From: Roseovarius sp.
GTDB taxonomy: Bacteria > Pseudomonadota > Alphaproteobacteria > Rhodobacterales > Rhodobacteraceae
Direction: 5' to 3'
NCBI GenBank assembly: GCA_029212365.1
Contig: JARGOC010000012.1
Location: forward strand, 1-64,000
Length of the DNA: 64,000 nt
Numbering within the stretch: the stretch's first letter is position 1; every line of letters begins with the position of its first letter. The position numbers were made by a program, and so were the translations under genes. Of the stretch, positions 25,294 to 34,302 are shown in pieces. The notes below the pieces were generated by a model. It searched no databases. It saw nothing but the letters and a program-made list of their open reading frames with translations, and was not told where the DNA came from.

Positions 25294-26491
25294 TCACTCC
25301 GGCATAACTTCTGCGTCAGGAAACGCTTTCACCGGCGTTGACCCTGCCTTTCGTCAGGAGGTGGCGGATTTTGTCAGCGCGAACCTGCCCGGGGATATCG
25401 CCCGCAAGGTCGATATCAACGCACCGCTGAACAAGGATGATTTCATCCGTTGGCAGAAAATTCTACACAACAAGGGCTGGGTTGCCCCGTCATGGCCGGT
25501 TGAATTCGGCGGTACCGGATGGTCACTTGAGCAGCGGTTTGCTTTTGAAGAGGTCTGTGCAGAGCATTCAGCGCCGCGTCTGCCGCAGTTTGGTGTCGGC
25601 ATGCTTGGGCCTATCCTGATCCATCGTGGAACCGATGATCAGCGCGCGCGCTATCTTCCCAAGATCCTCGCTGCTGATGAATGGTGGTGTCAGGGCTATT
25701 CAGAGCCGGGTGCCGGATCTGACCTTGCCTCGCTCAAGACGCGGGCGGTGCGCGAGGACGATGAATACGTAGTCAACGGCTCCAAGACATGGACCTCTTA
25801 TGCGCATTACGCTGACCGGATGTTCGCGCTGGTGCGCACAGACAACAGCGGGCGCAAGCAACAGGGGATCACATTCCTGCTGCTCGACATGAAGGCACCA
25901 GGCGTTACTGTGCGCCCTATTGTCGGCTTGAATGGTCAGCATGTGGTAAACGAAGTGTTTCTCGACAATGTGCGCGTCCCGGTATCCGAGCGTATTGGCG
26001 AAGAGAATGAAGGCTGGGCGGTTGCCAAAGCCCTGCTGGGGCACGAACGCACCGGAATCGCGCGTGTCGGGTTCTGCAAAAAGCAGTTTCAATTGCTGAT
26101 GCGCCTTGCTGATCAGTCAGATATCGAAGGCCGGAGGCTGTTGGATGACCCGGCCATCGCCCGAAAACTGGCCGCCCTTTCCACAGACATAGATGTGCTG
26201 GAATGGACCAACCTGCGCACGCTTGCCGCGGTTGCCGAAAGCAGCGGCGACGGTACCGAAGCCTCGGTTCTGAAAGTTGTCGCAACTGAAACTCAGCAAC
26301 GCATAACCGAGCTTTTGTTCGAGGTCGCAGGCCCGGCGGCTCTTGAGCTTGCAAGGTCCGGAGAGGCGGTATCGGATAAGGACACCGCCTATGTGTCGGC
26401 CTTTTATCTCGACTGGCGCAAATCGTCGATTTACGGCGGGTCGAACGAAATCCAGCGAAATATCATATCAAAGATTGTATTGAGGGGCTGA
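25283..26491 (+). CDS. Acyl-CoA dehydrogenase, long subunit of pair 3 (PimC-like)
   Basis: A 402-aa dehydrogenase closely matching my memory of PimC, the large subunit of pimeloyl-CoA dehydrogenase: FIRWQKILHNKGWVAPSWP, EWWCQGYSEPGAGSDL (about 133-148), LLLDMKAPGVTVRPI and LLGHERTGIA. Glu-255 in HERTG is the candidate base. The C-terminus is IYGGSNEIQRNIISK. ATG 25283 overlaps the end of the hydratase gene. PimC/PimD start beta-oxidation of the dicarboxylic CoA that results from ring opening, which links this operon to the BadI-like enzymes. Confidence 0.83.
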   Translation: MAADHSGITSASGNAFTGVDPAFRQEVADFVSANLPGDIARKVDINAPLNKDDFIRWQKILHNKGWVAPSWPVEFGGTGWSLEQRFAFEEVCAEHSAPRLPQFGVGMLGPILIHRGTDDQRARYLPKILAADEWWCQGYSEPGAGSDLASLKTRAVREDDEYVVNGSKTWTSYAHYADRMFALVRTDNSGRKQQGITFLLLDMKAPGVTVRPIVGLNGQHVVNEVFLDNVRVPVSERIGEENEGWAVAKALLGHERTGIARVGFCKKQFQLLMRLADQSDIEGRRLLDDPAIARKLAALSTDIDVLEWTNLRTLAAVAESSGDGTEASVLKVVATETQQRITELLFEVAGPAALELARSGEAVSDKDTAYVSAFYLDWRKSSIYGGSNEIQRNIISKIVLRG

Positions 26492-26498
26492 ACCGGAC

Positions 26499-27656
26499 AT
26501 GCAGCTTTCATATACAAGCGAACAGACAATGCTATCGGATCAGGCCCGCCGCTATCTGGGGGACCACTACGGATTTGATCAGCGGCGCGGCTATCAGGCC
26601 GGTGGCGGCCATGATAGCGCGGTCTGGAACAGCTTTGCAGGATTTGGCTGGCTCGCCTTTACCTTTTCAGAGGAAAACGGCGGCCTCGGGCTTGGCGCAA
26701 TATCGGTTCAGGCGCTGAGCGAAGAGTTTGGGCGCTCATTGGTGCTGGAGCCGTTTCTTGAGGTCGCGATCGAAGCGGCGGCGCTAATCGAAAACGCCGC
26801 CGGACGCGGGTTATGCAGGGAGCTGGCGGCACCGATCATCGCAGGAGAGCGCATCGTATTGCCAGCGCATTCCGAGGCCGGTGCCCGGTATCACGCGCAT
26901 CACGTGGAAACCACGGCTGTTGTGGTGGGCGACAAGGTGCGTTTGTCGGGCGTCAAGAGCCAGATTGCCCACGCCCAGTCCGCCGATGCCTTTATCGTTT
27001 CAGCCCGCGAAAGCGGCGGGCCCCGCGATCCTGAGGGAATAAGCCTGTTTATAGTCCCCGCGGATTGCATGACCATTGCCGGTCCAGAGGCCCAGTTGAT
27101 CGACGGCACAATCGCCTTTGACGTTGTGTTTGAAGATGTGAATTTACCGGTTTCGGCCCGGCTTGGCCAAGCTGGTCGCGGGGCGACTGCGCTTGAATAT
27201 GCGCGCCAACATGCAATTTCTGCCATGCTGGGGATGGCCGTTGGTTCCATGCATGAACTGATCACCATGACGGCGGATTATCTAAAGACCCGCGAACAGT
27301 TTGATCAGCCATTGTCAGAATTTCAGGCACTGCGTCACAAGCTGGCGGATATGGTTATCTGGACAGCGCGGGCGCGATCGGCAGCCCTGATGGCAGCAAA
27401 TGCGTTGGAAGAGACAGGCAATCCCGCCCAAGGGCACCGGATTGCATCAGCAAAGGCCGAATGCGCGCGCGCAGGGCGCCGTGTCGGGCAGATGGCGATC
27501 CAACTGCATGGCGGGGTCGGCACGACAGAGGAACTCGAAGTTGGCCATCACTTTCGGTCACTTGAGGCAATGGGGTTGCGATTTGGCGACTGCGACCACC
27601 ACTTGGCTACACTTGCCAGGGAACTCGGGACCACAAATGTGGCCTGGGGTAGCTAA
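26499..27656 (+). CDS. Acyl-CoA dehydrogenase, short subunit of pair 3 (PimD-like)
   Basis: A 385-aa protein in the PimD mould: MQLSYTSEQTMLSDQARRYL, a RYHAHHVETTA segment at the position of the PimD middle domain, FIVSARESGG-RDPEGISLF, TREQFDQPLSEFQALRHKLAD for FAD contact and IQLHGGVGTTEEL. No catalytic Glu. It follows the PimC-like gene by 7 nt. The pair likely acts on a CoA ester of a dicarboxylic or otherwise bulky acid. Confidence 0.8.
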   Translation: MQLSYTSEQTMLSDQARRYLGDHYGFDQRRGYQAGGGHDSAVWNSFAGFGWLAFTFSEENGGLGLGAISVQALSEEFGRSLVLEPFLEVAIEAAALIENAAGRGLCRELAAPIIAGERIVLPAHSEAGARYHAHHVETTAVVVGDKVRLSGVKSQIAHAQSADAFIVSARESGGPRDPEGISLFIVPADCMTIAGPEAQLIDGTIAFDVVFEDVNLPVSARLGQAGRGATALEYARQHAISAMLGMAVGSMHELITMTADYLKTREQFDQPLSEFQALRHKLADMVIWTARARSAALMAANALEETGNPAQGHRIASAKAECARAGRRVGQMAIQLHGGVGTTEELEVGHHFRSLEAMGLRFGDCDHHLATLARELGTTNVAWGS

Positions 27657-27675
27657 GCAAAATGGGAGAACTAAA

Positions 27676-28971
27676 ATGACTGATTCTCAAAACAGTGGCT
27701 GGAAACTTCAGACAAAGGGTCTGACGCGGAGGCGTCTGCTTGCCGGAACCGCGGCCGGAACTGCATTATCGTCCCTCGGTCTTGGGCCCGTTTTAGCCCA
27801 AAGTGCCGATCCGGTTAAGCTGGGTTTCGTATTCCCGTTCAGCGGGCGGCTTGCATCATATGGTGAAGCGGCCGGACCGGGCGCCGATCTCGCAGCCAAG
27901 ATCATCAACGAGAATGGCGGGATCGCCAGCCTTGGCGGCGCACCGCTTGAGGTTCACCGTGGCGATGGGCAGGCGGACCCCAAACTGGCCAGCTCAGAGA
28001 TTGAGCGGCTGATCAGTCGTGAAAATATCTCTGGCTTGATCGGAGTTTTTTCGAGCACCGAAGCCGTGTCCATCGGAACCCTTGCGGATCAGTATCAGAT
28101 TCCGTTTGTGTCCCCGTCGTGGACCTCGCCCAAAGCGTTCACGATTGGCTCGACCTATTCTCGGACATTGAATCTGACCGGGGCATCTTTTGCCACCGGC
28201 GGTGTCAAGATGCTCAAGTTCCTCAATGAAGAGAAAGGGTTGAAGGCCAAGAAGATCGGCCTGATCTATGACGGTAGCGAATATGGCCGGGGTGTGAGCG
28301 ATATCATCAAAGAGCAACTGGCCGACACTGACTATGAGTTTTCTGCCGACCTTCCGGTGACACCGCCAATCACAGATTTCACGCCACAGGTTCTGCGGCT
28401 TCGTGATAGCGGCGCAGAGGTTCTGATGGCAGCGTTGTATTATCAGGAAGTTGTGCTGCTTTTGCGGGCAATGGATGCGCTGGATTATCGTGTGCCGTTT
28501 GTCGGGTGCGCTTCCGGGTTCTCGGATAGTCGTCTGCCTGGCGCTTTGGGCGGGGAAATCGCCGAGCGTACGCTTGGGGCACCTGTCTTTGGTCCGGTCG
28601 CGGTGACGGACAAGATCAATTACGCTCCACTCAGCAACTTCCTCGATCGTGCCCGCGCGGAAGGTGCGACATTTGGCGAAGAGGGCTATGACGTCAACTG
28701 GTTCGTTCTGGGAGCACAGGCCGTCTTTGCTTACAAGGCCGCGATTGAGATGGCGGCGAGCCGCGAGGGCAAGGACATCAACGATACCTTGCTCGCGATA
28801 GAGATCGAAAGAGGGTCTGACGAACTGATTGTTCCATTCTACGACCCGGCCCTTTCGTGGAAGTCGACCGGCCAGCCACAAAACCAGGTTGTGCCGTTCG
28901 TTCAGTGGCAGGATTCCGAGATGGCGATCGTTTTCCCAGCTGATATCGCCTCGGCGGAACCGAGAATATAA
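27676..28971 (+). CDS. ABC transporter substrate-binding protein with Tat-like signal
   Basis: A 431-aa periplasmic receptor of the LivK type. The leader contains LTRRRLLAGTAAGTAL, a twin-arginine pattern, and ends at VLAQSADP; the mature protein starts VKLGFVFPFSGRLASYGEA. Tat export means it may be folded in the cytoplasm first, unlike the Sec-type receptor of the minus-strand operon. ATG 27676 has GGGAGA 6 nt before it. It directly follows the last dehydrogenase and precedes its own ATPase and permease genes. The ligand is presumably the acid degraded by this operon. Confidence 0.83.
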   Translation: MTDSQNSGWKLQTKGLTRRRLLAGTAAGTALSSLGLGPVLAQSADPVKLGFVFPFSGRLASYGEAAGPGADLAAKIINENGGIASLGGAPLEVHRGDGQADPKLASSEIERLISRENISGLIGVFSSTEAVSIGTLADQYQIPFVSPSWTSPKAFTIGSTYSRTLNLTGASFATGGVKMLKFLNEEKGLKAKKIGLIYDGSEYGRGVSDIIKEQLADTDYEFSADLPVTPPITDFTPQVLRLRDSGAEVLMAALYYQEVVLLLRAMDALDYRVPFVGCASGFSDSRLPGALGGEIAERTLGAPVFGPVAVTDKINYAPLSNFLDRARAEGATFGEEGYDVNWFVLGAQAVFAYKAAIEMAASREGKDINDTLLAIEIERGSDELIVPFYDPALSWKSTGQPQNQVVPFVQWQDSEMAIVFPADIASAEPRI

Positions 28972-28994
28972 GTTGCGGCCAATGAAAAAAACCG

Positions 28995-29025
28995 GGAACG
29001 CGGCTGCGACTTTCGCCGCGTTTCC
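28995..29025 (+). other. Intergenic hairpin after the binding-protein gene
   Basis: Between the receptor gene and livG, the arms 28995-29004 (GGAACGCGGC) and 29015-29025 (GCCGCGTTTCC) pair with one bulged T around a 10-nt loop. There is no T-run after it, so it is not a classical terminator. Such structures stabilise the upstream message and give more receptor than ATPase/permease, a common design in binding-protein transporters. Confidence 0.55.
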
Positions 29026-29066
29026 AAATCTGATCCTGTGTTCATATTCCCCGGGAGGGTAAAAGG

Positions 29067-29801
29067 ATGGCATCAACGACCCCTGCAGGTCTTCGCGTTA
29101 AGAATGTGACGCAGAGGTTTGGTGGGCTGACGGCACTTAATGACGTCAGTTTTAGCGCAGAGCGTAACCGGGTCACCGGGCTGATCGGTCCCAACGGGTC
29201 CGGCAAAACTACTATGTTCAATATCATCAGCGGGTTTATCAAACCGACCGCAGGGCATATTTACATAGACGATTTTGAAATCACCGGTCTGCAACCGCAC
29301 CAGATGTCGGCGCACAGTCTCGGGCGGACCTTCCAGATACCAAAGCCCTTCTCTACCTTGACCGTTGGGCAGACCGTTGAGCTTGCGGCAAGCGTGAACG
29401 CAAAAACTGGCCATGCTGACCCCGTCGAAGTCGCGCGTCAGGTCGGGTTGAGTGACAAGCTTGACCTCTATCCGAGCGAGTTGACAACAACTGACCTGCA
29501 TTCGCTGGAACTGGCGAAGGTGCTGGCGACCGGGGCAAGTTTTGTTCTTCTAGACGAGGTATTTGCCGGGCTCAATCACTCTGAGATAGAAGTTGTGGCA
29601 AGCCTGATCCAGAGCGTCGCGGATGCGGGCACGTCCTTTTTGATTATCGAACACAGAATGCGAGCGGTGATGGCGCTGTGTGATCAGGTGCACGTGTTGC
29701 TGTACGGCAGGTTGTCGATATCAGGCACTCCCGCAGAGGTGACACGCGATCCTGAAGTTATCGAAGCGTATCTTGGATCGGAGGCACTGGATCATGCTTG
29801 A
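29067..29801 (+). CDS. livG: ABC transporter ATP-binding protein LivG type
   Basis: ATPase of 244 aa with Walker A GPNGSGKTT (about residue 41), LGRTFQIPKPFSTLTV at the Q-loop and Walker B FVLLDEVFAGL plus IIEHRM. The signature region reads SELTTTDLHSLELAKVLA, so the LSGGQ motif is replaced, as in the LivG subgroup with LDEV instead of LDEP. GGGAGGG and AGG precede the ATG. Component of the second importer. Confidence 0.87.
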   Translation: MASTTPAGLRVKNVTQRFGGLTALNDVSFSAERNRVTGLIGPNGSGKTTMFNIISGFIKPTAGHIYIDDFEITGLQPHQMSAHSLGRTFQIPKPFSTLTVGQTVELAASVNAKTGHADPVEVARQVGLSDKLDLYPSELTTTDLHSLELAKVLATGASFVLLDEVFAGLNHSEIEVVASLIQSVADAGTSFLIIEHRMRAVMALCDQVHVLLYGRLSISGTPAEVTRDPEVIEAYLGSEALDHA

Positions 29802-30498
29802 AATCAAGGGGTTGGATTCGGGCTATGGGGATGTTGGAATTCTGCACAATATTTCCTTGTCTGTAAGCGATACCGAAATGGTCGCCGTGCTTGGCAGCAA
29901 CGGCGTCGGGAAATCGACGCTGATGAAAACAATCAGCGGTTTGCTGCGGTGCACCGCCGGTTCGGTCACGCTCGCGGGTAAAGACATTACCGGTCTTCCA
30001 CCCGAGCAGATCGTAGAGGCCGGGCTGGTTCAGGTTCCCGAGGGGCGGCATCTGTTTAACGGTATGAGCGTGCTTGAGAACCTTCTGATCGGCAATACGG
30101 CGAAACACGCCCGCCCGCGCCAGAAGGAACTAATGGAACATATCTTTGAACTGTTTCCGGTTCTGGCAGAACGGCAGGCGCAGGCTGCGGGAACGCTCTC
30201 GGGCGGCGAACAGCAGATGGTCGCAATCGGCCGCGCGCTGATGGCCGCGCCAAAGCTCCTGATGCTGGATGAGCCTTCACTTGGCCTCGCTCCAGCGCTG
30301 ACCCATCAGGTATTTGCCGCTCTGCGCGAACTGAACAAGCAGCCCCTTGCGATCCTGGTGGTAGAGCAGAACGTCTCGCTGGCACTCGCGACCTGTGACC
30401 GGGGCTATGTGATCGAAGACGGAGAGATCACCCTGAGCGATGATGCCGCGGCACTTCGTCAGGATGACCGCGTCCGCAAAGCTTATCTGGGTATGTAA
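29794..30498 (+). CDS. livF: ABC transporter ATP-binding protein LivF type
   Basis: ATPase of 234 aa: Walker A GSNGVGKST (about 35), VPEGRHLFNGMSVLENL at the Q-loop, canonical signature LSGGEQQM, Walker B LLMLDEPSLGL and H-loop VVEQN, in which the switch His is Asn. The same H-to-N change is frequent in LivF (VEQN). ATG 29794 overlaps the livG 3' end by 8 nt; GGAGG is 9 nt upstream. Confidence 0.9.
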   Translation: MLEIKGLDSGYGDVGILHNISLSVSDTEMVAVLGSNGVGKSTLMKTISGLLRCTAGSVTLAGKDITGLPPEQIVEAGLVQVPEGRHLFNGMSVLENLLIGNTAKHARPRQKELMEHIFELFPVLAERQAQAAGTLSGGEQQMVAIGRALMAAPKLLMLDEPSLGLAPALTHQVFAALRELNKQPLAILVVEQNVSLALATCDRGYVIEDGEITLSDDAAALRQDDRVRKAYLGM

Positions 30499-30514
30499 GG
30501 ATTAGGGAAAAACT

Positions 30515-31378
30515 ATGGAAACTCTCATTCAGGGACTGGCCCAGGGTTTGGCGATCGGGGGCATTTACGGGCTTATCACAATGGCTCTCACAATAGTTTA
30601 TTCAGTCACGCGCCTGTTGAATTTTGCACATGGCGATTTGATGGTTGTGGCAATGTATCTGGCATTCGCCGGGGTGAACTGGTTGGGCATCGACCCCTAC
30701 CTTTCGATACTGATCATCGCGCCCTTGATGTTTGGCTTTGGTGCACTGCTGTTTCATCTGATCTTTGCGCGGGTGTTACGCGCTCACGTTCTTTTGGTTG
30801 TGCAGGTCACTCTGGGGCTTGGCTTTGTCATCCAGAGTGTGCTGCTGATGGTCTTTTCAGCCAATTACAGGACGGTTCAATCTGTCCTGACCGGCAAACG
30901 GATATTTATCGGCGATATCGTGTTGCAAGCGCCGTATGTTGTCGCCTTCGTGGTATCTGTCCTGACTGCAGTGCTGTTCTTCTGGCTGCTGCACCGATCG
31001 ACCTTCGGACGCCAGGTGCGTGCGGTCGCGGAAGATGCCGAAGCGGCCTCTCTCAGCGGTATCAACGTTCGCTGGGTACAGATGATCGTCTTTGCCGGAG
31101 CGCTTGGCACGCTCGGGGTTGTCGGGCCGCTGGTTTCGCCGGTATTCATCGTCGAGCCGACGCTGGGATTGCACCTGTCACTGGTGGCCTTTATCGTCCT
31201 TATCCTTGGTGGGGTGACCAACTTTATCGGCACTTTCGTAGCCGGAATCATCATCGGTGTCGCCGAAGCCCTAGGCGGGTTGTATGTAAACCCACCTGAG
31301 TTTGCCGGCATAACCCCCTATGCGATTTTCATCCTCTTCCTTCTTTTCCGGCCCTCGGGCGTATTGGAGCGTTCATGA
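30515..31378 (+). CDS. livH: ABC transporter permease LivH type
   Basis: Permease of 287 aa with about eight hydrophobic helices and the LivH signature RLLNFAHGDLMVVAMYLAF. It contains RAVAEDAEAASLSGI, the cytoplasmic coupling loop, and ends FRPSGVLERS. It follows livF by 16 nt with AGGGA before the ATG, and its stop overlaps livM (ATGA). Confidence 0.9.
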   Translation: METLIQGLAQGLAIGGIYGLITMALTIVYSVTRLLNFAHGDLMVVAMYLAFAGVNWLGIDPYLSILIIAPLMFGFGALLFHLIFARVLRAHVLLVVQVTLGLGFVIQSVLLMVFSANYRTVQSVLTGKRIFIGDIVLQAPYVVAFVVSVLTAVLFFWLLHRSTFGRQVRAVAEDAEAASLSGINVRWVQMIVFAGALGTLGVVGPLVSPVFIVEPTLGLHLSLVAFIVLILGGVTNFIGTFVAGIIIGVAEALGGLYVNPPEFAGITPYAIFILFLLFRPSGVLERS

Positions 31379-32349
31379 TGAAAAATTACATCCCAATTCT
31401 TGGTTTTTTGCTCGGTGGTGCAGTAATCTCTACTCTGGCCGACAGATATTGGCTCGATATCCTGATCTTTGCGCTGTGGTATGCGTATTTGTGTACGACG
31501 TGGAATATCATTGGCGGAATTGCCGGTCAGTTTACCTTTGCACATCCGATATATGTTGCAGTCGGCGGGTATACCTCGACGCTGCTGTTCAATCACCTCG
31601 GACTAAGCCCCTGGATCGGTATGTTCGCAGGGATGGCGTTTGCGGTTCTGCTGGCGGTTATCGTCGGATGGATCAACTATAGCAGACGCCTGCCGCATCT
31701 GACATATGCGCTGATCACTCTGGCGATGACCTTTGTCGGTGTGATCATTCTGCGCTCGTCGCAGTTTCTCGGGGGCAGCGAGGGCGTCTTCATATTAAGG
31801 GGTAATGATCCGGCAAACTTCAAGTTTTTCGATAAACATGTCTATTTCTGGATCATTCTCGTCGCCGTTTGTCTGGTTCTGACCTTTGTGACCTGGTTGA
31901 GCAAATCCCAGATGGGTCTGAAGCTTGTCGCCCTGCGCGACAATGAGGACGCCGCAAAAATGCTGGGTATCAGCCAGTTGAAAGCAGTGCTTGTCGCCAG
32001 CGGGATATCTGCCGGACTTGGTGCCTTTGCCGGAACGTTCTATGCACAGTATTTGTTCGTGATCGACCCTTCGGTTGCCGGTTCACATCTTGCGGTCGAG
32101 ATTATTCTGTTTACCGCAATCGGCGGTATGGGAACGGTCTGGGGTCCGGTCTTTGGACCGCTGGCACTGGTCATTCTCAGCCGCTATCTAAATGCGGAAT
32201 TCATCGACTTCAAAGGTCTTGGCCAGGTCGTCTACGGATTTCTGATCATTATTGTGCTGGTCTTTCTGAAAGACGGCGTGGTGAGCTGGGCCGGCAAATC
32301 CATTCTGCGGCAGCGTACAAAATCCAAAAATGCAAGGAAAACCCAATGA
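31375..32349 (+). CDS. livM: ABC transporter permease LivM type
   Basis: Permease of 324 aa: a hydrophobic N-terminus, WNIIGGIAGQFTFAHPIYVAVGGYTS (the family normally has GxxSxGHAxFxxxGAY), and the LVALRDNEDAAKMLGI coupling loop. The tail is basic (RQRTKSKNARKTQ). Overlaps livH at its start and the SDR gene at its end, so the transport and enzyme genes are one transcription unit. Confidence 0.9.
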   Translation: MMKNYIPILGFLLGGAVISTLADRYWLDILIFALWYAYLCTTWNIIGGIAGQFTFAHPIYVAVGGYTSTLLFNHLGLSPWIGMFAGMAFAVLLAVIVGWINYSRRLPHLTYALITLAMTFVGVIILRSSQFLGGSEGVFILRGNDPANFKFFDKHVYFWIILVAVCLVLTFVTWLSKSQMGLKLVALRDNEDAAKMLGISQLKAVLVASGISAGLGAFAGTFYAQYLFVIDPSVAGSHLAVEIILFTAIGGMGTVWGPVFGPLALVILSRYLNAEFIDFKGLGQVVYGFLIIIVLVFLKDGVVSWAGKSILRQRTKSKNARKTQ

Positions 32350-33119
32350 TGCCTGAAACCAGACCGCGTGTTGTCGTTGTAACCGGTGCCTCTGGCGGGA
32401 TCGGAGCCGCGACAGCGCGGGAATTTGCCCAATATGGCGATCACGTCGTACTGGCGGATCTGACCCCCGACCGGGCACAGGATCATGCAGCGGCGATATC
32501 AGAACAGACCGGCACAAAGGCGATTGCCGTGGCTTGTGACGTGACCAAAAGCAAGAGCGTCGAGGCGATGATGCAGGCGGCAGTAGACAGCTTCGGCAGC
32601 GTCGACGTGCTTGTCAATAATGCAGGTATCACCCGCGATAATCTCCTGTTCAAGCTTGAAGAAGACGAATGGGACGACGTGATCAATGTGCATCTTAAGG
32701 GGGCGTATCTGTGCACCCGGGCCGCGCAAAGCCACATGGTCAGGCAACAATATGGCAAGATCGTCAATCTGTCTTCGACATCGGCACTCGGCAATCGTGG
32801 GCAGGCCAATTATTCAACCGCCAAGGCCGGGCTTCAGGGGCTGACCCGCACTCTTGCGATTGAGCTTGGCCCGTTCAACATCAATGTTAATGCCGTTGCG
32901 CCCGGATTTGTCGATTCCGAAATGACCCGCGCTGTGGCAACCCGGCTGGGCAAAGATCCCGAAGCTCATAAGGCCGAGCGTGCGGCTAAGATTCCTGTCC
33001 GGAGGGTCGGACAACCAGAGGACATAGCGGCCTTGGTGCATTTTCTGTGCAGCGACAAAGCCTCTTATGTATCCGGACAGATTATATACGCCTGCGGCGG
33101 ACCGGAGTCGCGCCGATGA
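32346..33119 (+). CDS. Short-chain dehydrogenase, FabG-like 3-hydroxyacyl-CoA dehydrogenase candidate
   Basis: SDR of 257 aa with the FabG pattern: TGASGGIG (12-19), NNAGITRDNLLFKLEEDEWD, catalytic Ser in LSSTSALGNRGQANYSTAKAG with Tyr and Lys, and C-terminal SGQIIYACGG. The ITRDN string is typical of FabG reductases. Next to a thiolase it would oxidise a 3-hydroxyacyl-CoA in the last steps of beta-oxidation. The first of two adjacent ATGs overlaps the livM stop. Confidence 0.8.
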   Translation: MMPETRPRVVVVTGASGGIGAATAREFAQYGDHVVLADLTPDRAQDHAAAISEQTGTKAIAVACDVTKSKSVEAMMQAAVDSFGSVDVLVNNAGITRDNLLFKLEEDEWDDVINVHLKGAYLCTRAAQSHMVRQQYGKIVNLSSTSALGNRGQANYSTAKAGLQGLTRTLAIELGPFNINVNAVAPGFVDSEMTRAVATRLGKDPEAHKAERAAKIPVRRVGQPEDIAALVHFLCSDKASYVSGQIIYACGGPESRR

Positions 33120-33135
33120 AGAAAAGGATCCAGTT

Positions 33136-34302
33136 ATGAGAACGCAACCTGACAGCCGCGCTGTGATTGTTGAGGCGGTGCGCAGCCCGATCGGTCGCCG
33201 CAAGGGCACACTGAAGGATTTGCACCCGGCGGTTCTGCTTGCGCAGGTATTCACGGCGCTAATAGAGCGCAGCGGCATTGATCCGGCCATAGTTGACGAT
33301 GTGATTGCCGGCTGTGTTACCCAGATCGGCGACCAGAGCGGCAACATCGGGCGCACCGCATGGCTGGCTGCGGACCTGCCGTTTACCGTACCGGCAACCA
33401 CCGTCAGCCGTGCCTGTGGCTCGGCTCAACAGGCGGTCCATTTCGCGCTGAGTCTTGTCGAGGCCGGCATCTGCGATCTGGTTGTTGCCGGGGGAGTGGA
33501 AAGCATGACCCGGGTTCCGATGGGTGCCGGGCGTGACCCCGCCCTTGGCAAGCGGTATCCGGACGAAGTTCTGGCGCGATATGACATTCCGGGTATGGGT
33601 GTTTCAGCCGAAATGATCGCCGAGCGCTGGGAGTTGGAGCGCGGTGAACTGGATGCGCTGGCGCTGCGTAGCCATCAGCGCGCAGCCGCCGCCGCTGACG
33701 GCGGCGCGTTTGATAACGAAATCGTGCCCATCCGCCTGCCGGATGGCAGCAGTTTTTCAGCAGACGAAGGTATTCGCCGCGAGGCCACTCTGGAGTCCCT
33801 CTCGACGCTGGAGCCGGTGTTTCGGGCGGATGGCCGGGTGACGGCGGGCACATCCAGCCAGATATCTGACGGGGCGGCGGCGGTACTGATTACCTCGCGC
33901 GAAAAGGCGCAGGAGCTGGGACTGAAGCCGCGTGCACGCGCGGTCAGCCAGTTGACGGTCGGGGTTGATCCAGTGATCCAGCTGACCGGCCCGATTCCCG
34001 CAACCCATGCGCTTTTGGAACGCTCGGGGCTCTCGCTCGGTGATATTGATCTGTTTGAAATCAACGAAGCATTTGCCCCGGTTCTCGGGGCATGGATGAA
34101 AGAGTTTGACCCGGATGAGGATCGGGTCAATGTGCATGGCGGCGCGATGGCGCTGGGCCATCCACTCGGCTCGACAGGGGCACGGCTGATCACAACGCTG
34201 ATCAACTCGCTCGAGCAGCGCGACGGGCGCTACGGGATTGTGTCGATGTGTTGTGGCGGAGGGCTTGGTACCGGACTTCTGCTTGAGCGTCTGTCGACAT
34301 GA
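33136..34302 (+). CDS. Acetyl-CoA acyltransferase (thiolase)
   Basis: Thiolase of 388 aa. The nucleophilic Cys-94 is in VSRACGSAQQAV, the His in NVHGGAMALGHPLGSTGA and the second active Cys in SMCCGGGLGTG. Degradative thiolases cleave 3-ketoacyl-CoA with CoA to acetyl-CoA and a shortened acyl-CoA, and the dehydrogenase neighbours support that direction. ATG 33136 has AAGGA in front and the preceding SDR ends 16 nt upstream. Acceptance of a dicarboxyl substrate, as for PimB, is possible but not shown. Confidence 0.88.
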   Translation: MRTQPDSRAVIVEAVRSPIGRRKGTLKDLHPAVLLAQVFTALIERSGIDPAIVDDVIAGCVTQIGDQSGNIGRTAWLAADLPFTVPATTVSRACGSAQQAVHFALSLVEAGICDLVVAGGVESMTRVPMGAGRDPALGKRYPDEVLARYDIPGMGVSAEMIAERWELERGELDALALRSHQRAAAAADGGAFDNEIVPIRLPDGSSFSADEGIRREATLESLSTLEPVFRADGRVTAGTSSQISDGAAAVLITSREKAQELGLKPRARAVSQLTVGVDPVIQLTGPIPATHALLERSGLSLGDIDLFEINEAFAPVLGAWMKEFDPDEDRVNVHGGAMALGHPLGSTGARLITTLINSLEQRDGRYGIVSMCCGGGLGTGLLLERLST

